Source of the DNA: an uncultured Lachnospiraceae bacterium
Lineage (GTDB): Bacteria; Bacillota; Clostridia; Lachnospirales; Lachnospiraceae
Direction: 5' to 3'
Assembly: GCA_910579275.1 (NCBI GenBank)
Contig: CAJTTO010000074.1
Span: forward strand, 1 to 11,594
Length of the DNA: 11,594 nt
The notes below the pieces were generated by a model that ran no database searches, was not told where the DNA came from, and saw only the letters and a program-made list of their open reading frames with translations. Positions 1-6,829 of this stretch are shown here, one piece after another (within the stretch, counting starts at the first letter, position 1; each line of letters starts with the position of its first letter). The position numbers and the translations under genes are program-made.

Positions 1-145
1 AATATGAAAGTCCCGGTCCCCTCCTCGTTATAATTCAATGCGGAATTTAGGTTATTATTACAAGTGGATGAATAATAATGTAGAATTTTCAAATCAACTG
101 ATTAGCCGTATTATCAATTTTCTGAATGAAGTATATGCAAAGTAA
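1..145 (+). CDS. 3' end of upstream gene, probable tail assembly chaperone read through a +1 frameshift (partial)
   Basis: No single frame gives a sensible protein end here. Frame 1 is open from base 1 to a TAA at 31-33 and reads NMKVPVPSSL. Frame 2 is open from base 8 to a TAA at 143-145 and ends in a helical tail containing NLGYYYKWMNNN and INFLNEVYAK. Moving from frame 1 to frame 2 at the proline codon CCC (19-21), followed by T, joins them as VPVPPRYNS. A CCC-T site is a plausible +1 slip site. It is known that many tailed phages make two tail assembly chaperones by programmed frameshifting from a gene just upstream of the tape measure gene, and this gene holds that position. No start is visible because it lies outside the window. 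The chaperone identity rests on position and frame behaviour, not on a recognised domain; a mutational frameshift or an unrelated gene end remains possible. Confidence 0.45.
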
Positions 146-256
146 TTAAAAGTAACATGTCAACCAATCATATATAAATTTCAAATTATAATCTTAAAAT
201 CAATGCAGCATAAAAGTCAAAGCTGTAAAAATCAAAAAATTTGTTACAACTAAATA

Positions 257-339
257 TTGAATGTGGAAAAAATTATTGTAAAAACTGAATATGGAACTGT
301 AAATGTAGAATGTATTATTGAAAATTGAATATGGAACTG
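257..339 (+). repeat. Imperfect direct repeats in the TMP leader
   Basis: The 14-base string TGAATATGGAACTG occurs at 286-299 and again at 326-339, each preceded by an ATTATTG-like and A-rich stretch. A third, weaker copy (TTGAATGTGGAA) lies at 257-268. Spacings are 28 and 40 bases. They lie in the 230-base AT-rich gap between the upstream gene and the tape measure start, where I find no convincing ORF, terminator or promoter. Function is unknown; they may be remnants of local duplication. Confidence 0.6.
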
Positions 340-360
340 AAAAATATGTACAAAGAAGAA

Positions 361-366
361 AAGGAG
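361..366 (+). promoter_or_regulatory. Ribosome binding site that fixes the TTG start of the tape measure gene
   Basis: AAGGAG at 361-366 lies 9 bases before a TTG codon at 376. A TAA stop sits in the same frame at 370-372, so no upstream start is possible. The ribosome site therefore picks the TTG. Confidence 0.8.
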
Positions 367-375
367 ACATAATTA

Positions 376-3300
376 TTGAACGAGTTTTTAATTGAGTTAC
401 AAGCGATATTAAACACAGAAATCTCAAAGGGAAATATCAACAAGTCCATCACAAGATTACAGAATCAGATAGACAAGTTAAAATTACAGGCTGAAATTGA
501 TCCGAAAACAATCTTTAATTTAAAGCGGCAGATAGAAAAAGCTACTAATCAGAGTATTACTTTTTCAAATATCAACCTCAACAGCGGGCAGATTGAAAAG
601 ACTGGACAGCAGATCGGTTCAGGCATCAATAAAGGTCTGATGGCTAGTTTAGGCGGTATCAGAAACAGTATTTATAATGTAATAAAGCAATTCAATAGTA
701 ATAAGCTTTCATTCCCTGAGCTGTCAAAAGCATTTAATCTGAATCGTGCAGATATTGATAGTTCTGTTTTGCAGCAGGTACGTGATCTGACCAAAGAAAT
801 CAATGCACTGTCAAAGGAAGTGATGAAAACAGGTTCGGATAGCTCATGGGAAAGCATTACGAATAAGATAAACTCTCTTTACAGTGTGCTAAACCAGTTT
901 GGTAAAACCAGAGATTTGACACCATTCAAAGAATCACTGGACATACTGAAACAATTTGAGGGTAAAAAGATATTTGTCAATAGCAAATCAGAGCTTTTCC
1001 AGAATACAGGGATGAGTATGCGAGAACTCAATAATCAGTTTCGTGGTCTCAATGGTCTTAATGCATTATTTACAACGACAAAGAAGAATGCTGTAGATTT
1101 AGATACTGTATGGAGTGAACTGTGTAATACATCACCTAATCTGGAGAAGTTCATCACATTTGGAGATCAAATTAATGCAATTGTCGAACATCTTAAGGTA
1201 GCTAAGCAAGCATTACATAGTGATGGAAGTTTACAGCCTATGCAGGGAAATGAAGTTTCCAAAGTACTAATAGGGTACATGGACAGGCTTGCAGAAGCAT
1301 CAAATAAATTGAATCTGTTGAGGGAACAGGAGACAGAGATCAAACAAAATGCTGCTTCAACTGCTGATACGGTTGTTCAGAATGAGGGAAGAAAGCAGCA
1401 GGCATATAAACAGACCGCAGATATTCAGCAACAGATTATAGCAAATGAGTCCATTATCAAGTCTGGTGCAAATATGACAATGTTTGATAATTCCAATAAT
1501 GCAGCCAGGCAGGCATCACAGTATTTTAAAGAATTATTACAAGATGAACAGGCTTTGATTTCTGTGTCAGAAAGGTTTGATAAGTCAAATCAGCTCACAT
1601 CCTTTACTGTAAATGTAAAAAGAGCTTCTGGAGAGGTTGAAACTTTACGGTATGCATTAGAGAATATCGGTACAAAATGTGCTCCGACTTATGTGTTCAA
1701 AAATATTGGCGCAGAACTCAATAATGCACAGGCGATAAAACAGATGCAGCAGATGGAGAAAGTCATTACAGATTATGAGACAAAACTGAATGATTTTAAG
1801 ACACGATATTCCAAAACTGCAATTGATTTCTCTGGTTTTGAATCTGTATTCAATAACTTCAAGAATGGTATTGGCACTGTAAATGATCTGAAACTTGCCT
1901 TTAATCAGCTTGAAAATGCGGCAAAGATGGGAACACAGAGTTTGAAATCGCAGTCAGCGTCACTTGATCCGATACAACAGGCATTAAATAATATGAGAGA
2001 TATGCCGACCATGCTCAAGACGTTAGAAACAAATATGTCTGGACTGCAAAACAAGACAGGTTTGGTAGTTGTTTCTGTAGATGATTTAACATCAAGATAC
2101 ATGAAATTGAAATCTGAAATGGATGCCGCTGGTGGGAAGGTTCCTTTAGATGGAAGTTGGGCAAAAGAATACCAAAAGTTAATGTCTGATGTAGTTGCGT
2201 CAACTAAACGTGTTGCTGCTGAACAAAAGAAAGCGGAGAAATCTAATCAATCATTCTTTGCATCATTAAAGAAGAATTTCTCTTTCCTTAGTTATTGGAC
2301 TAGCGCGAACTATATTTTTATGACTTCAATCCGTAAAATCAAAGAGATGGTTGGCAGTGTGCGTGAGCTTCAAGAAGCACTGGTTAACATCAATTATACA
2401 ATGGAGCTATCAGGCAGACAGTTGAAAGAAATTGGCGAGTCATCTCTTCAGATGGCAAAAGATTTGTATACATCAGCAAGTAATATCTTGGGTGCTGTCA
2501 AATTGTACGCGAATGCCAAAGAAAGTACTGAATCAATTCTTCAAAAAGCGCGGCCTGCAATTATGTTGTCTAATGTTACAGGATTTAGCGGTGAGGAATC
2601 TGCTAAGTATTTGCAGACAATCATGAATCAGTTCGATCTGACACAGGATGATCTTATGGGTATCTCTGATACAATTCAGGCAATATCACAGAGTATAGCG
2701 CATGACTTTGCAGATGGTATCGTACAGATTAATGAAGGCATTGCTACATCTGGTGAGGTTGCACGTGCTGCTGGTATGGATTTGTCTGAATATGCAAGTA
2801 TGATTGGTTTGCTTGTAGAAAAGACTGGATTACAGGGAAGCCAGTTGGGCAACAGTCTGAAAACAATCATAACACGTACTACAAAAGCCGGAAAAATCAT
2901 GGGTATTGATGAGGGCGAAATCTCTGACGCAGAAAAGTCCCTCCGCAGTGTTGGAATAGAAGTCAGGAAAACGGATGGTGAATTTAAGGATTTCAATATT
3001 ACCATGGGAGAACTTTCAAAACAATGGGAGTCTTTGTCTGATGTTGAAAAATCAAATATTTCATTCAATTTAGCAGGAACACGCCAGATTAACGTAATCC
3101 AGACTTTATTAAGGAATTGGAGTGACTATGAGGATTTAGTAAATAAAGCAAACGATTCCACAGGAGTCACCCTTGAAAACCAAGAAAAATATGCAGCGTC
3201 ATTAGAAGGTAAGCTGGGCGAATTATCCGCAATATGGAGTAATATTTCAAACGATACTATTAATTCGTCATTCTTAAAAGGACTTGCAGACGCAGGTATT

Positions 3301-3390
3301 GGCGTATCATCTCTTATTGAAAAGATAGGATTATTAAAATCCGTAATGGCAAGTGTGGGTATTGCCGCATTTGTAAAGAACTTTGCTTGA
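376..3390 (+). CDS. Phage tail tape measure protein, exon 1 (N-terminal 1004 residues)
   Basis: This is the N-terminal part of a siphovirus tape measure protein, which is packed inside the tail tube, sets tail length during assembly and is released at infection. Residues 1-110 are coiled coil (INKSITRLQNQIDKL). Residues about 110-630 are mostly helical and rich in Q, N, K and S. Residues about 660-835 match the TP901-type tape measure core as I know it: a REL-EAL-NI opening, SLQMAKDLYTSASN, GFSGEESAKYLQTIMNQF, IVQINEGIATSGEVARAAGM and GLQGSQLGNSLKTIITRT. Residues about 887-922 carry the family's usual SLSDVEKSNISFNLAGTRQ stretch. Translation starts at a TTG fixed by an AAGGAG site. The reading stops at a TGA (3388-3390) just as the core ends. 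Family members usually continue for hundreds more residues, and the continuation resumes in the correct style after about 4340. The TGA is therefore probably intron sequence, with the exon ending near 3387. The tape measure assignment is very secure; the exact exon end is not. Confidence 0.93.
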   Translation: MNEFLIELQAILNTEISKGNINKSITRLQNQIDKLKLQAEIDPKTIFNLKRQIEKATNQSITFSNINLNSGQIEKTGQQIGSGINKGLMASLGGIRNSIYNVIKQFNSNKLSFPELSKAFNLNRADIDSSVLQQVRDLTKEINALSKEVMKTGSDSSWESITNKINSLYSVLNQFGKTRDLTPFKESLDILKQFEGKKIFVNSKSELFQNTGMSMRELNNQFRGLNGLNALFTTTKKNAVDLDTVWSELCNTSPNLEKFITFGDQINAIVEHLKVAKQALHSDGSLQPMQGNEVSKVLIGYMDRLAEASNKLNLLREQETEIKQNAASTADTVVQNEGRKQQAYKQTADIQQQIIANESIIKSGANMTMFDNSNNAARQASQYFKELLQDEQALISVSERFDKSNQLTSFTVNVKRASGEVETLRYALENIGTKCAPTYVFKNIGAELNNAQAIKQMQQMEKVITDYETKLNDFKTRYSKTAIDFSGFESVFNNFKNGIGTVNDLKLAFNQLENAAKMGTQSLKSQSASLDPIQQALNNMRDMPTMLKTLETNMSGLQNKTGLVVVSVDDLTSRYMKLKSEMDAAGGKVPLDGSWAKEYQKLMSDVVASTKRVAAEQKKAEKSNQSFFASLKKNFSFLSYWTSANYIFMTSIRKIKEMVGSVRELQEALVNINYTMELSGRQLKEIGESSLQMAKDLYTSASNILGAVKLYANAKESTESILQKARPAIMLSNVTGFSGEESAKYLQTIMNQFDLTQDDLMGISDTIQAISQSIAHDFADGIVQINEGIATSGEVARAAGMDLSEYASMIGLLVEKTGLQGSQLGNSLKTIITRTTKAGKIMGIDEGEISDAEKSLRSVGIEVRKTDGEFKDFNITMGELSKQWESLSDVEKSNISFNLAGTRQINVIQTLLRNWSDYEDLVNKANDSTGVTLENQEKYAASLEGKLGELSAIWSNISNDTINSSFLKGLADAGIGVSSLIEKIGLLKSVMASVGIAAFVKNFA

Positions 3391-3824
3391 CCCTGAAATA
3401 AGGGTACATTATAAAATCTCTCCTACAGTTTTATAATTGGGCTAACAGAGATAAGGAACATGATAAAATGGTTCATTAGTACAAATCTGTGCATTGGGAG
3501 TTCTAAAATAAACCAACGAGGAGTAATTGTCTGGAAGGGCTTATGAATATCCTACTAAAGCGGAGCCGGTAACGGCAGACGTAAATGCAGCGAAAGCAGA
3601 AAAAACAGGATATTCGGTATATGGTAATCCGTGTGCAAACATGGAGTACGCCTAAGTACCATTAACAAGGCTTAATCAGCAGCACACATTCCTAAGATTA
3701 TGATATGTAATCTAAACCAATAACCCCGTAAAAGGGAATAAAAGGTTGAATGGGAATGGATGTTCATCGACTACCGATCCTCAGAGTAATTTCTACCTTA
3801 TTGAAATTGCTTTTAAGGTATAGT

Positions 3825-3859
3825 GTTATACGGAGTTTTATAACTTTCTCACGTATAAC
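3825..3859 (+). other. Strong stem-loop, P9 of the intron
   Basis: An eight-base perfect stem (GTTATACG 3825-3832 with CGTATAAC 3852-3859) encloses a 19-base loop directly after the P7' strand, which is where group I introns place P9. On the minus strand the same stem lies just past the end of the zinc-ribbon gene. It has no T-run there, so it is a weak candidate terminator for that gene. Confidence 0.7.
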
Positions 3860-3882
3860 GGTGCAAGCAAAAAGTTAAAAAA

Positions 3883-4281
3883 TTACCATTCGTAACCACA
3901 GTTGTTACAATGGAACTGTTTAAAACGTTTTGTTCCAAACAGACCGAATACAGCAGTATTTACAACCTTAGAAGTTGCGGAAATCTTCTTTAAGTTGGTG
4001 CTGTTACAGGTGGGACATTTGGGTTTGTTAAGTAGGTCTTGCGCTTCCTGCCTGTTGTGGGCTATTTCCGCTGGTGAAAGGGTTGATGGTAATGGTGTTC
4101 CGTCAATAAAGTAATTACATACAATTGATGCCGAATCAAAATCACAATTAAATTTATCAACCAGTTTATTAATAAATCCTAATTTATCCTTACTTTCCGC
4201 AAAAACATTTAACTCCATATAAAATGGGGTTTGTGAAATTGCTTCATCTTGAATTAATTTCATAACATTTTCAAAATTCAT
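3883..4281 (-). CDS. Small zinc-ribbon protein encoded antisense inside the intron
   Basis: A 132-residue protein starts at ATG (minus strand, 4281) behind an AAAGGAA ribosome site and ends just beyond the intron's P9. Residues 1-85 look helical and soluble (FINKLVDKFNCDF, then PAEIAHNRQEAQDLL). Residues 89-132 form a zinc ribbon with C89-P-T-C92 and C125-N-N-C128, separated by KKISATSKVVNTAVFGLFG and ending in CGYEW. Small proteins ending in a CPxCxSTNxKKIS...CxxCG zinc ribbon are common in Firmicutes and their phages; they have no established function that I can name. There is no signal peptide, membrane segment, or LAGLIDADG, GIY-YIG or HNH motif, so it is not a recognisable homing endonuclease. 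The zinc ribbon is unlike the C-terminal one of TnpB. It has its own promoter and ribosome site and runs opposite to the tail genes, as phage morons often do. It could be expressed from a prophage when tail genes are silent; this is inference. Confidence 0.85.
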   Translation of the reverse strand: MNFENVMKLIQDEAISQTPFYMELNVFAESKDKLGFINKLVDKFNCDFDSASIVCNYFIDGTPLPSTLSPAEIAHNRQEAQDLLNKPKCPTCNSTNLKKISATSKVVNTAVFGLFGTKRFKQFHCNNCGYEW

Positions 4282-4287
4282 ATATTA

Positions 4288-4294
4288 TTTCCTT
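4288..4294 (-). promoter_or_regulatory. Ribosome binding site of the zinc-ribbon gene
   Basis: On the minus strand AAGGAAA lies 6 bases before the ATG at 4281-4279. This supports that start and shows that the gene is equipped for translation. Confidence 0.75.
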
Positions 4295-4313
4295 TATTAA
4301 TTAATATGGGAAC

Positions 4314-4342
4314 ATTATACCATATTGCAATTTTGTATGCAA
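4314..4342 (-). promoter_or_regulatory. Sigma-A-type promoter for the zinc-ribbon gene, with a palindrome at the start site
   Basis: Read on the minus strand, TTGCAT (4342-4337) and a perfect TATAAT (4319-4314) are separated by 17 bases, the preferred spacing. The expected start, near 4307, gives a leader of about 26 bases. A ten-base palindrome, ATTAATTAAT at 4296-4305, lies just downstream of that start and could be an operator, although AT palindromes are common by chance. The -35 box lies across the likely 3' splice junction, so promoter and exon sequence appear to overlap. Confidence 0.6.
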
Positions 4343-4343
4343 T
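4324..4343 (+). repeat. Inverted repeat at the probable 3' end of the intron
   Basis: ATTGCA (4324-4329) and TGCAAT (4338-4343) are perfect inverted copies around an 8-base loop. They span the place where TMP-like reading resumes and part of the minus-strand promoter. This may be a terminal hairpin of the intron or of an inserted element, or a regulatory site; the sequence does not decide. Confidence 0.5.
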
Positions 4344-6829
4344 TGAAAACTCTAGGAGAGAGTCTGGTCATTACAAAAACAATAAATGAAGTTTTAACTT
4401 CTACAGCGCATATAGGGAATACATATATGGATAATGCTGTTAGAGCAAACGCTTTAGCAGTTGCATTAAAAGGATACTCGACAGAAGCAATTAAGGCAGC
4501 AATCGCACAGTCATCATTAAATGCAGAACAGATCAGGGCAATTCTGATAGAAAAAGGATTAACAGGACAACTTCTTGAAACCACAACAGCAGAACTGGCG
4601 CAGGCAACAACTACAAATGCCCTTGCTGTATCAGAAGGGGTTGCTACCACGGCAACAGTAGGATTGGGAAATGCATTCAAAGGACTTGGAGCTTCAATGA
4701 AAACATTCGCGTTATCGCATCCTGTCCTGTTAGCAATTGCGGCAGTAGGTGTTACTGTTTATGGTGTTGTAAAAGCATATGACGCTTTAACGGTATCTGT
4801 CGAGGAAGCAAACGAGGCAATGCAAGATGCTGTTGGCGAATACGATTCAGCAAAATCCAGCCTTGAAAGTGTAAACACAGAGTTAGAAGAACAAAACAAG
4901 AAGCTAGATGAACTTCTGGCAAAGGATAAGCTCACCTACGCTGAAAAAGGACAGCTCGAAGAATTACAGGCAATCACCAAAGAGTTAATACTTCAACAGG
5001 ATATCGAACAAAGACGCGTAGACAAAGCTTCAAAAGATGTGGCATCAAAGACAGTAGACGCTTATAACAAGCAGTACGGTAAACATGATGTATCAAGAGA
5101 ACACTTAAAAGAAACGCTTGATTACACAAAGTCAACAGGCATTTCACCGATTGCCGAGAATGAAAATGACATTGTGGGTAATATTGCGGCTTATTTAAAT
5201 GTCACCGAAGGTTTGAAGAAAGCACAGCAGGAATACGAAACAGCCCTAAATAATGGCGAGGATACAGAATTTCTTATTGAAGATGTGCAGGACTATATTG
5301 ATGCCATAGATGATTATTCGGATGTGTTAGACCAGAATATCTCTGATTTACAGGAAAAGCGTCTGGCACTGGAAGACGAATACAATAAAGCTGTTGCAAA
5401 ACGTGATAATGGACAGGATTTAACTTCTTATGAAACAGACGCAATCAGTACATATGAATCCATTTATGATGCGATAAAGCTGATATATGAGTATACCAAC
5501 AAGAATGACTGGAACAACATGGAGATATCCAGCATCTTCAATACTGAAGGCATTGAGAAAACAAAAGAAGAACTAATTTCCATGTACAAATCTGGCGAAT
5601 TATCATCAGCAGAGATGCTTGGACAGTTTCCAAAACTGAATCAGGCTATCAAGGACAGTGAGATTATAGCTAGTGAAGGCTCTGATGCTTTTAAGGAATT
5701 TTTCAATGAGATTGTGGCAATGGCTGATGGGACAGAGGATGCAGTCAGTGCTATCAACAGCACAACACCTACCCTCACCATCTCCGACACAATAGACCAG
5801 CTCAACACACAGTTAAAACCAACTTTCGATTCGCTTAAATCTGCATATCAGGATATCTTTACAACAGACGATAATGGCAAGCCATTGTTTACCCTTGAAA
5901 ACGTAGACTTATCAATGCTTGACTCCATTAAATCTGCCATAGATGAACTAAATGAAAATGACGAATTGGGAATCAGTATTGACTACTCTTCATTTGAAAA
6001 TCTAGCAAGAACACTTACTGATACTGCTTCTACTGAATCTGATGTCAGGAATGGTTTTAATAAGTTTATTACAGATGTTGTTTATGGGACAGCCGCACTA
6101 GAAAACTTGAATGCTTCTGATGCAAAATTGATTGAAACCATGTTGGAATCTCTTGGTGTAACAAACGCACACGAGATTGTATATGACTCTTTAATTGCTA
6201 AAACAGAAGCTCTCGCTCTGCAGGAACAACTATTGGCATCTGTGGGTGGTGATTTGGCAAATGCTACTGCTGATAAAGTACTGGCATTTCTGAATCAGGC
6301 TGGGGCAAGCGAAGTTGCAAGGAACTATCTTATCAAATTAATTGCAGAAGAACAGGTATTCAGCAATCAGGACTTAGATGTATCAGGAAAGATATCTAAA
6401 TTACAGGAGTTGGCACAAGCATATGGGCAGACTGCTTTAGCTGCAAAAATTGCATCACAAGAAAAAGCAAATGAACAATCTCACACTGTAGGAAGTTGGA
6501 GTGAGGCAGATTTACAACAATTCCAAAAAGAATGGAATGACGGATTAAGTAGTGTTAGTATTGACTTTTCACCCAAAAATTCTTCAAAATCAAAAAAATC
6601 CGGCTCATCCAAAAAAGAAAAAGACCTATGGCTAGAGGAATACAAAAGAAAACTTGCAGAATTTATTAGCAAAGGGTATTATCAACGAACGCGAGTTCTT
6701 CTCACAGTCAGAAATACTCCTAAACACCTACCTCAAAGATTCCGAGGAACACATGACCAAATATGCGGAGGAAATATCCGACGCAGAAAAGACGCTCCAC
6801 AGCGACAGAATGAACGCATACCAGTATGA
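4325..6829 (+). CDS. Phage tail tape measure protein, exon 2, ending in an out-of-frame tail
   Basis: This is the continuation of exon 1. The open frame begins at a TTG at 4325, but no ribosome site precedes it or the ATG at 4337. Translation by splicing from exon 1, joining near 4340-4346, is more likely than independent initiation. Residues about 8-130 (numbered from 4325) are alanine-rich helices of the type seen after the tape measure core. Residues 129-152 are a hydrophobic, possibly membrane-spanning segment (HPVLLAIAAVGVTVYGVV), which is typical of tape measure proteins. Residues about 158-745 are charged helices and coiled coils with repeated E/K/Q. Around residue 755 a lysine and serine linker leads into LWLEEYKRKLAEFISKG. 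After this the frame is wrong: the last 50 or so residues are basic and unlike the rest, up to the TGA at 6827-6829. The real protein continues in the frame beginning near 6675, giving ISKGIINEREFF. Genuine coding is thus about 4340-6674. Confidence 0.85.
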   Translation: MQFCMQLKTLGESLVITKTINEVLTSTAHIGNTYMDNAVRANALAVALKGYSTEAIKAAIAQSSLNAEQIRAILIEKGLTGQLLETTTAELAQATTTNALAVSEGVATTATVGLGNAFKGLGASMKTFALSHPVLLAIAAVGVTVYGVVKAYDALTVSVEEANEAMQDAVGEYDSAKSSLESVNTELEEQNKKLDELLAKDKLTYAEKGQLEELQAITKELILQQDIEQRRVDKASKDVASKTVDAYNKQYGKHDVSREHLKETLDYTKSTGISPIAENENDIVGNIAAYLNVTEGLKKAQQEYETALNNGEDTEFLIEDVQDYIDAIDDYSDVLDQNISDLQEKRLALEDEYNKAVAKRDNGQDLTSYETDAISTYESIYDAIKLIYEYTNKNDWNNMEISSIFNTEGIEKTKEELISMYKSGELSSAEMLGQFPKLNQAIKDSEIIASEGSDAFKEFFNEIVAMADGTEDAVSAINSTTPTLTISDTIDQLNTQLKPTFDSLKSAYQDIFTTDDNGKPLFTLENVDLSMLDSIKSAIDELNENDELGISIDYSSFENLARTLTDTASTESDVRNGFNKFITDVVYGTAALENLNASDAKLIETMLESLGVTNAHEIVYDSLIAKTEALALQEQLLASVGGDLANATADKVLAFLNQAGASEVARNYLIKLIAEEQVFSNQDLDVSGKISKLQELAQAYGQTALAAKIASQEKANEQSHTVGSWSEADLQQFQKEWNDGLSSVSIDFSPKNSSKSKKSGSSKKEKDLWLEEYKRKLAEFISKGYYQRTRVLLTVRNTPKHLPQRFRGTHDQICGGNIRRRKDAPQRQNERIPV
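6671..6676 (+). other. +1 frame break in the tape measure gene
   Basis: The run AAAGGG marks the switch from the frame of 4325 to the frame open to the window end. Dropping one base here joins EFISKG to IINEREFF and gives smooth helical sequence across the junction. The downstream frame is open back to 6636, just after a TAG at 6633-6635, so the switch must lie between about 6636 and 6690. It does not resemble a standard -1 slippery heptamer. A one-base insertion, true or from sequencing, is the simplest explanation; a programmed +1 shift is less likely. Confidence 0.7.

Larger units (their letters stand above)
3388..4339 (+). ncRNA. Probable group I intron interrupting the tape measure gene
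   Basis: This segment separates two halves of one protein and is non-coding on the plus strand. Helices occur in group I order. P3 is GAGGA 3518-3522 with TCCTC 3778-3782. P4 is tentatively GTCTG 3529-3533 with CAGAC 3576-3580. P7 is ACTA 3770-3773 with TAGT 3821-3824. P8 is 3786-3793 with 3803-3810, eight pairs. J8/7 is AAGGTA 3815-3820. P9 is GTTATACG 3825-3832 with CGTATAAC 3852-3859. The stretch AAGGTATAGT resembles the family's AAGATATAGTC, and CGACTA at 3768-3773 resembles the usual P7 5' strand. Other stems are ATTATAAAA 3408-3416 with 3429-3437; GCCG 3565-3568 with CGGC 3573-3576 around a GTAA loop; GAATATCC 3545-3552 with 3608-3615, which would cross the tentative P4; and AGATTA 3695-3700 with 3708-3713. 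P1 and both splice sites could not be fixed. The ends given are the simplest in-frame choice, starting after GCT at 3387 (a U) and ending at G4339. No homing endonuclease motif was seen. A group II intron is unlikely, since I find no GUGYG start or domain V. Confidence 0.72.

Noticed and set aside
200..427. Minus-strand open frame of 75 codons over the leader and start of the tape measure gene
   Set aside because: Its F/Y/I-rich content is what AT-rich DNA gives in reverse. It overlaps the well-supported start of the tape measure gene and has no clear ribosome site.
2676..3068. Minus-strand open frame of 130 codons inside exon 1
   Set aside because: It lies opposite the best-conserved tape measure core and shows serine-rich antisense composition with no recognisable domain.
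3391..3405. ACCCT/AGGGT hairpin as the P1 splice-site helix
   Set aside because: Placing the splice site there leaves the in-frame TGA at 3388-3390 in the exon and gives no U-G pair at the cut. It is more likely a peripheral hairpin.
3902..4114. Plus-strand open frame of 70 codons within the intron
   Set aside because: It is the complement of the zinc-ribbon gene and lacks a ribosome site and recognisable motifs.
3388..4339. Complete IStron or IS200/IS605 element with TnpA or TnpB
   Set aside because: No transposase frame is present. The zinc ribbon in the minus-strand gene does not match the TnpB C-terminal pattern, and there is no RuvC-like region.
3388..4339. Group II intron
   Set aside because: There is no GUGYG-like 5' end, no domain V hairpin and no reverse transcriptase, whereas the helix order matches group I.
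4325..4360. Independent translation start of a second gene at TTG 4325 or ATG 4337
   Set aside because: No Shine-Dalgarno sequence lies at a usable distance, and the protein is a direct continuation of the tape measure family style.
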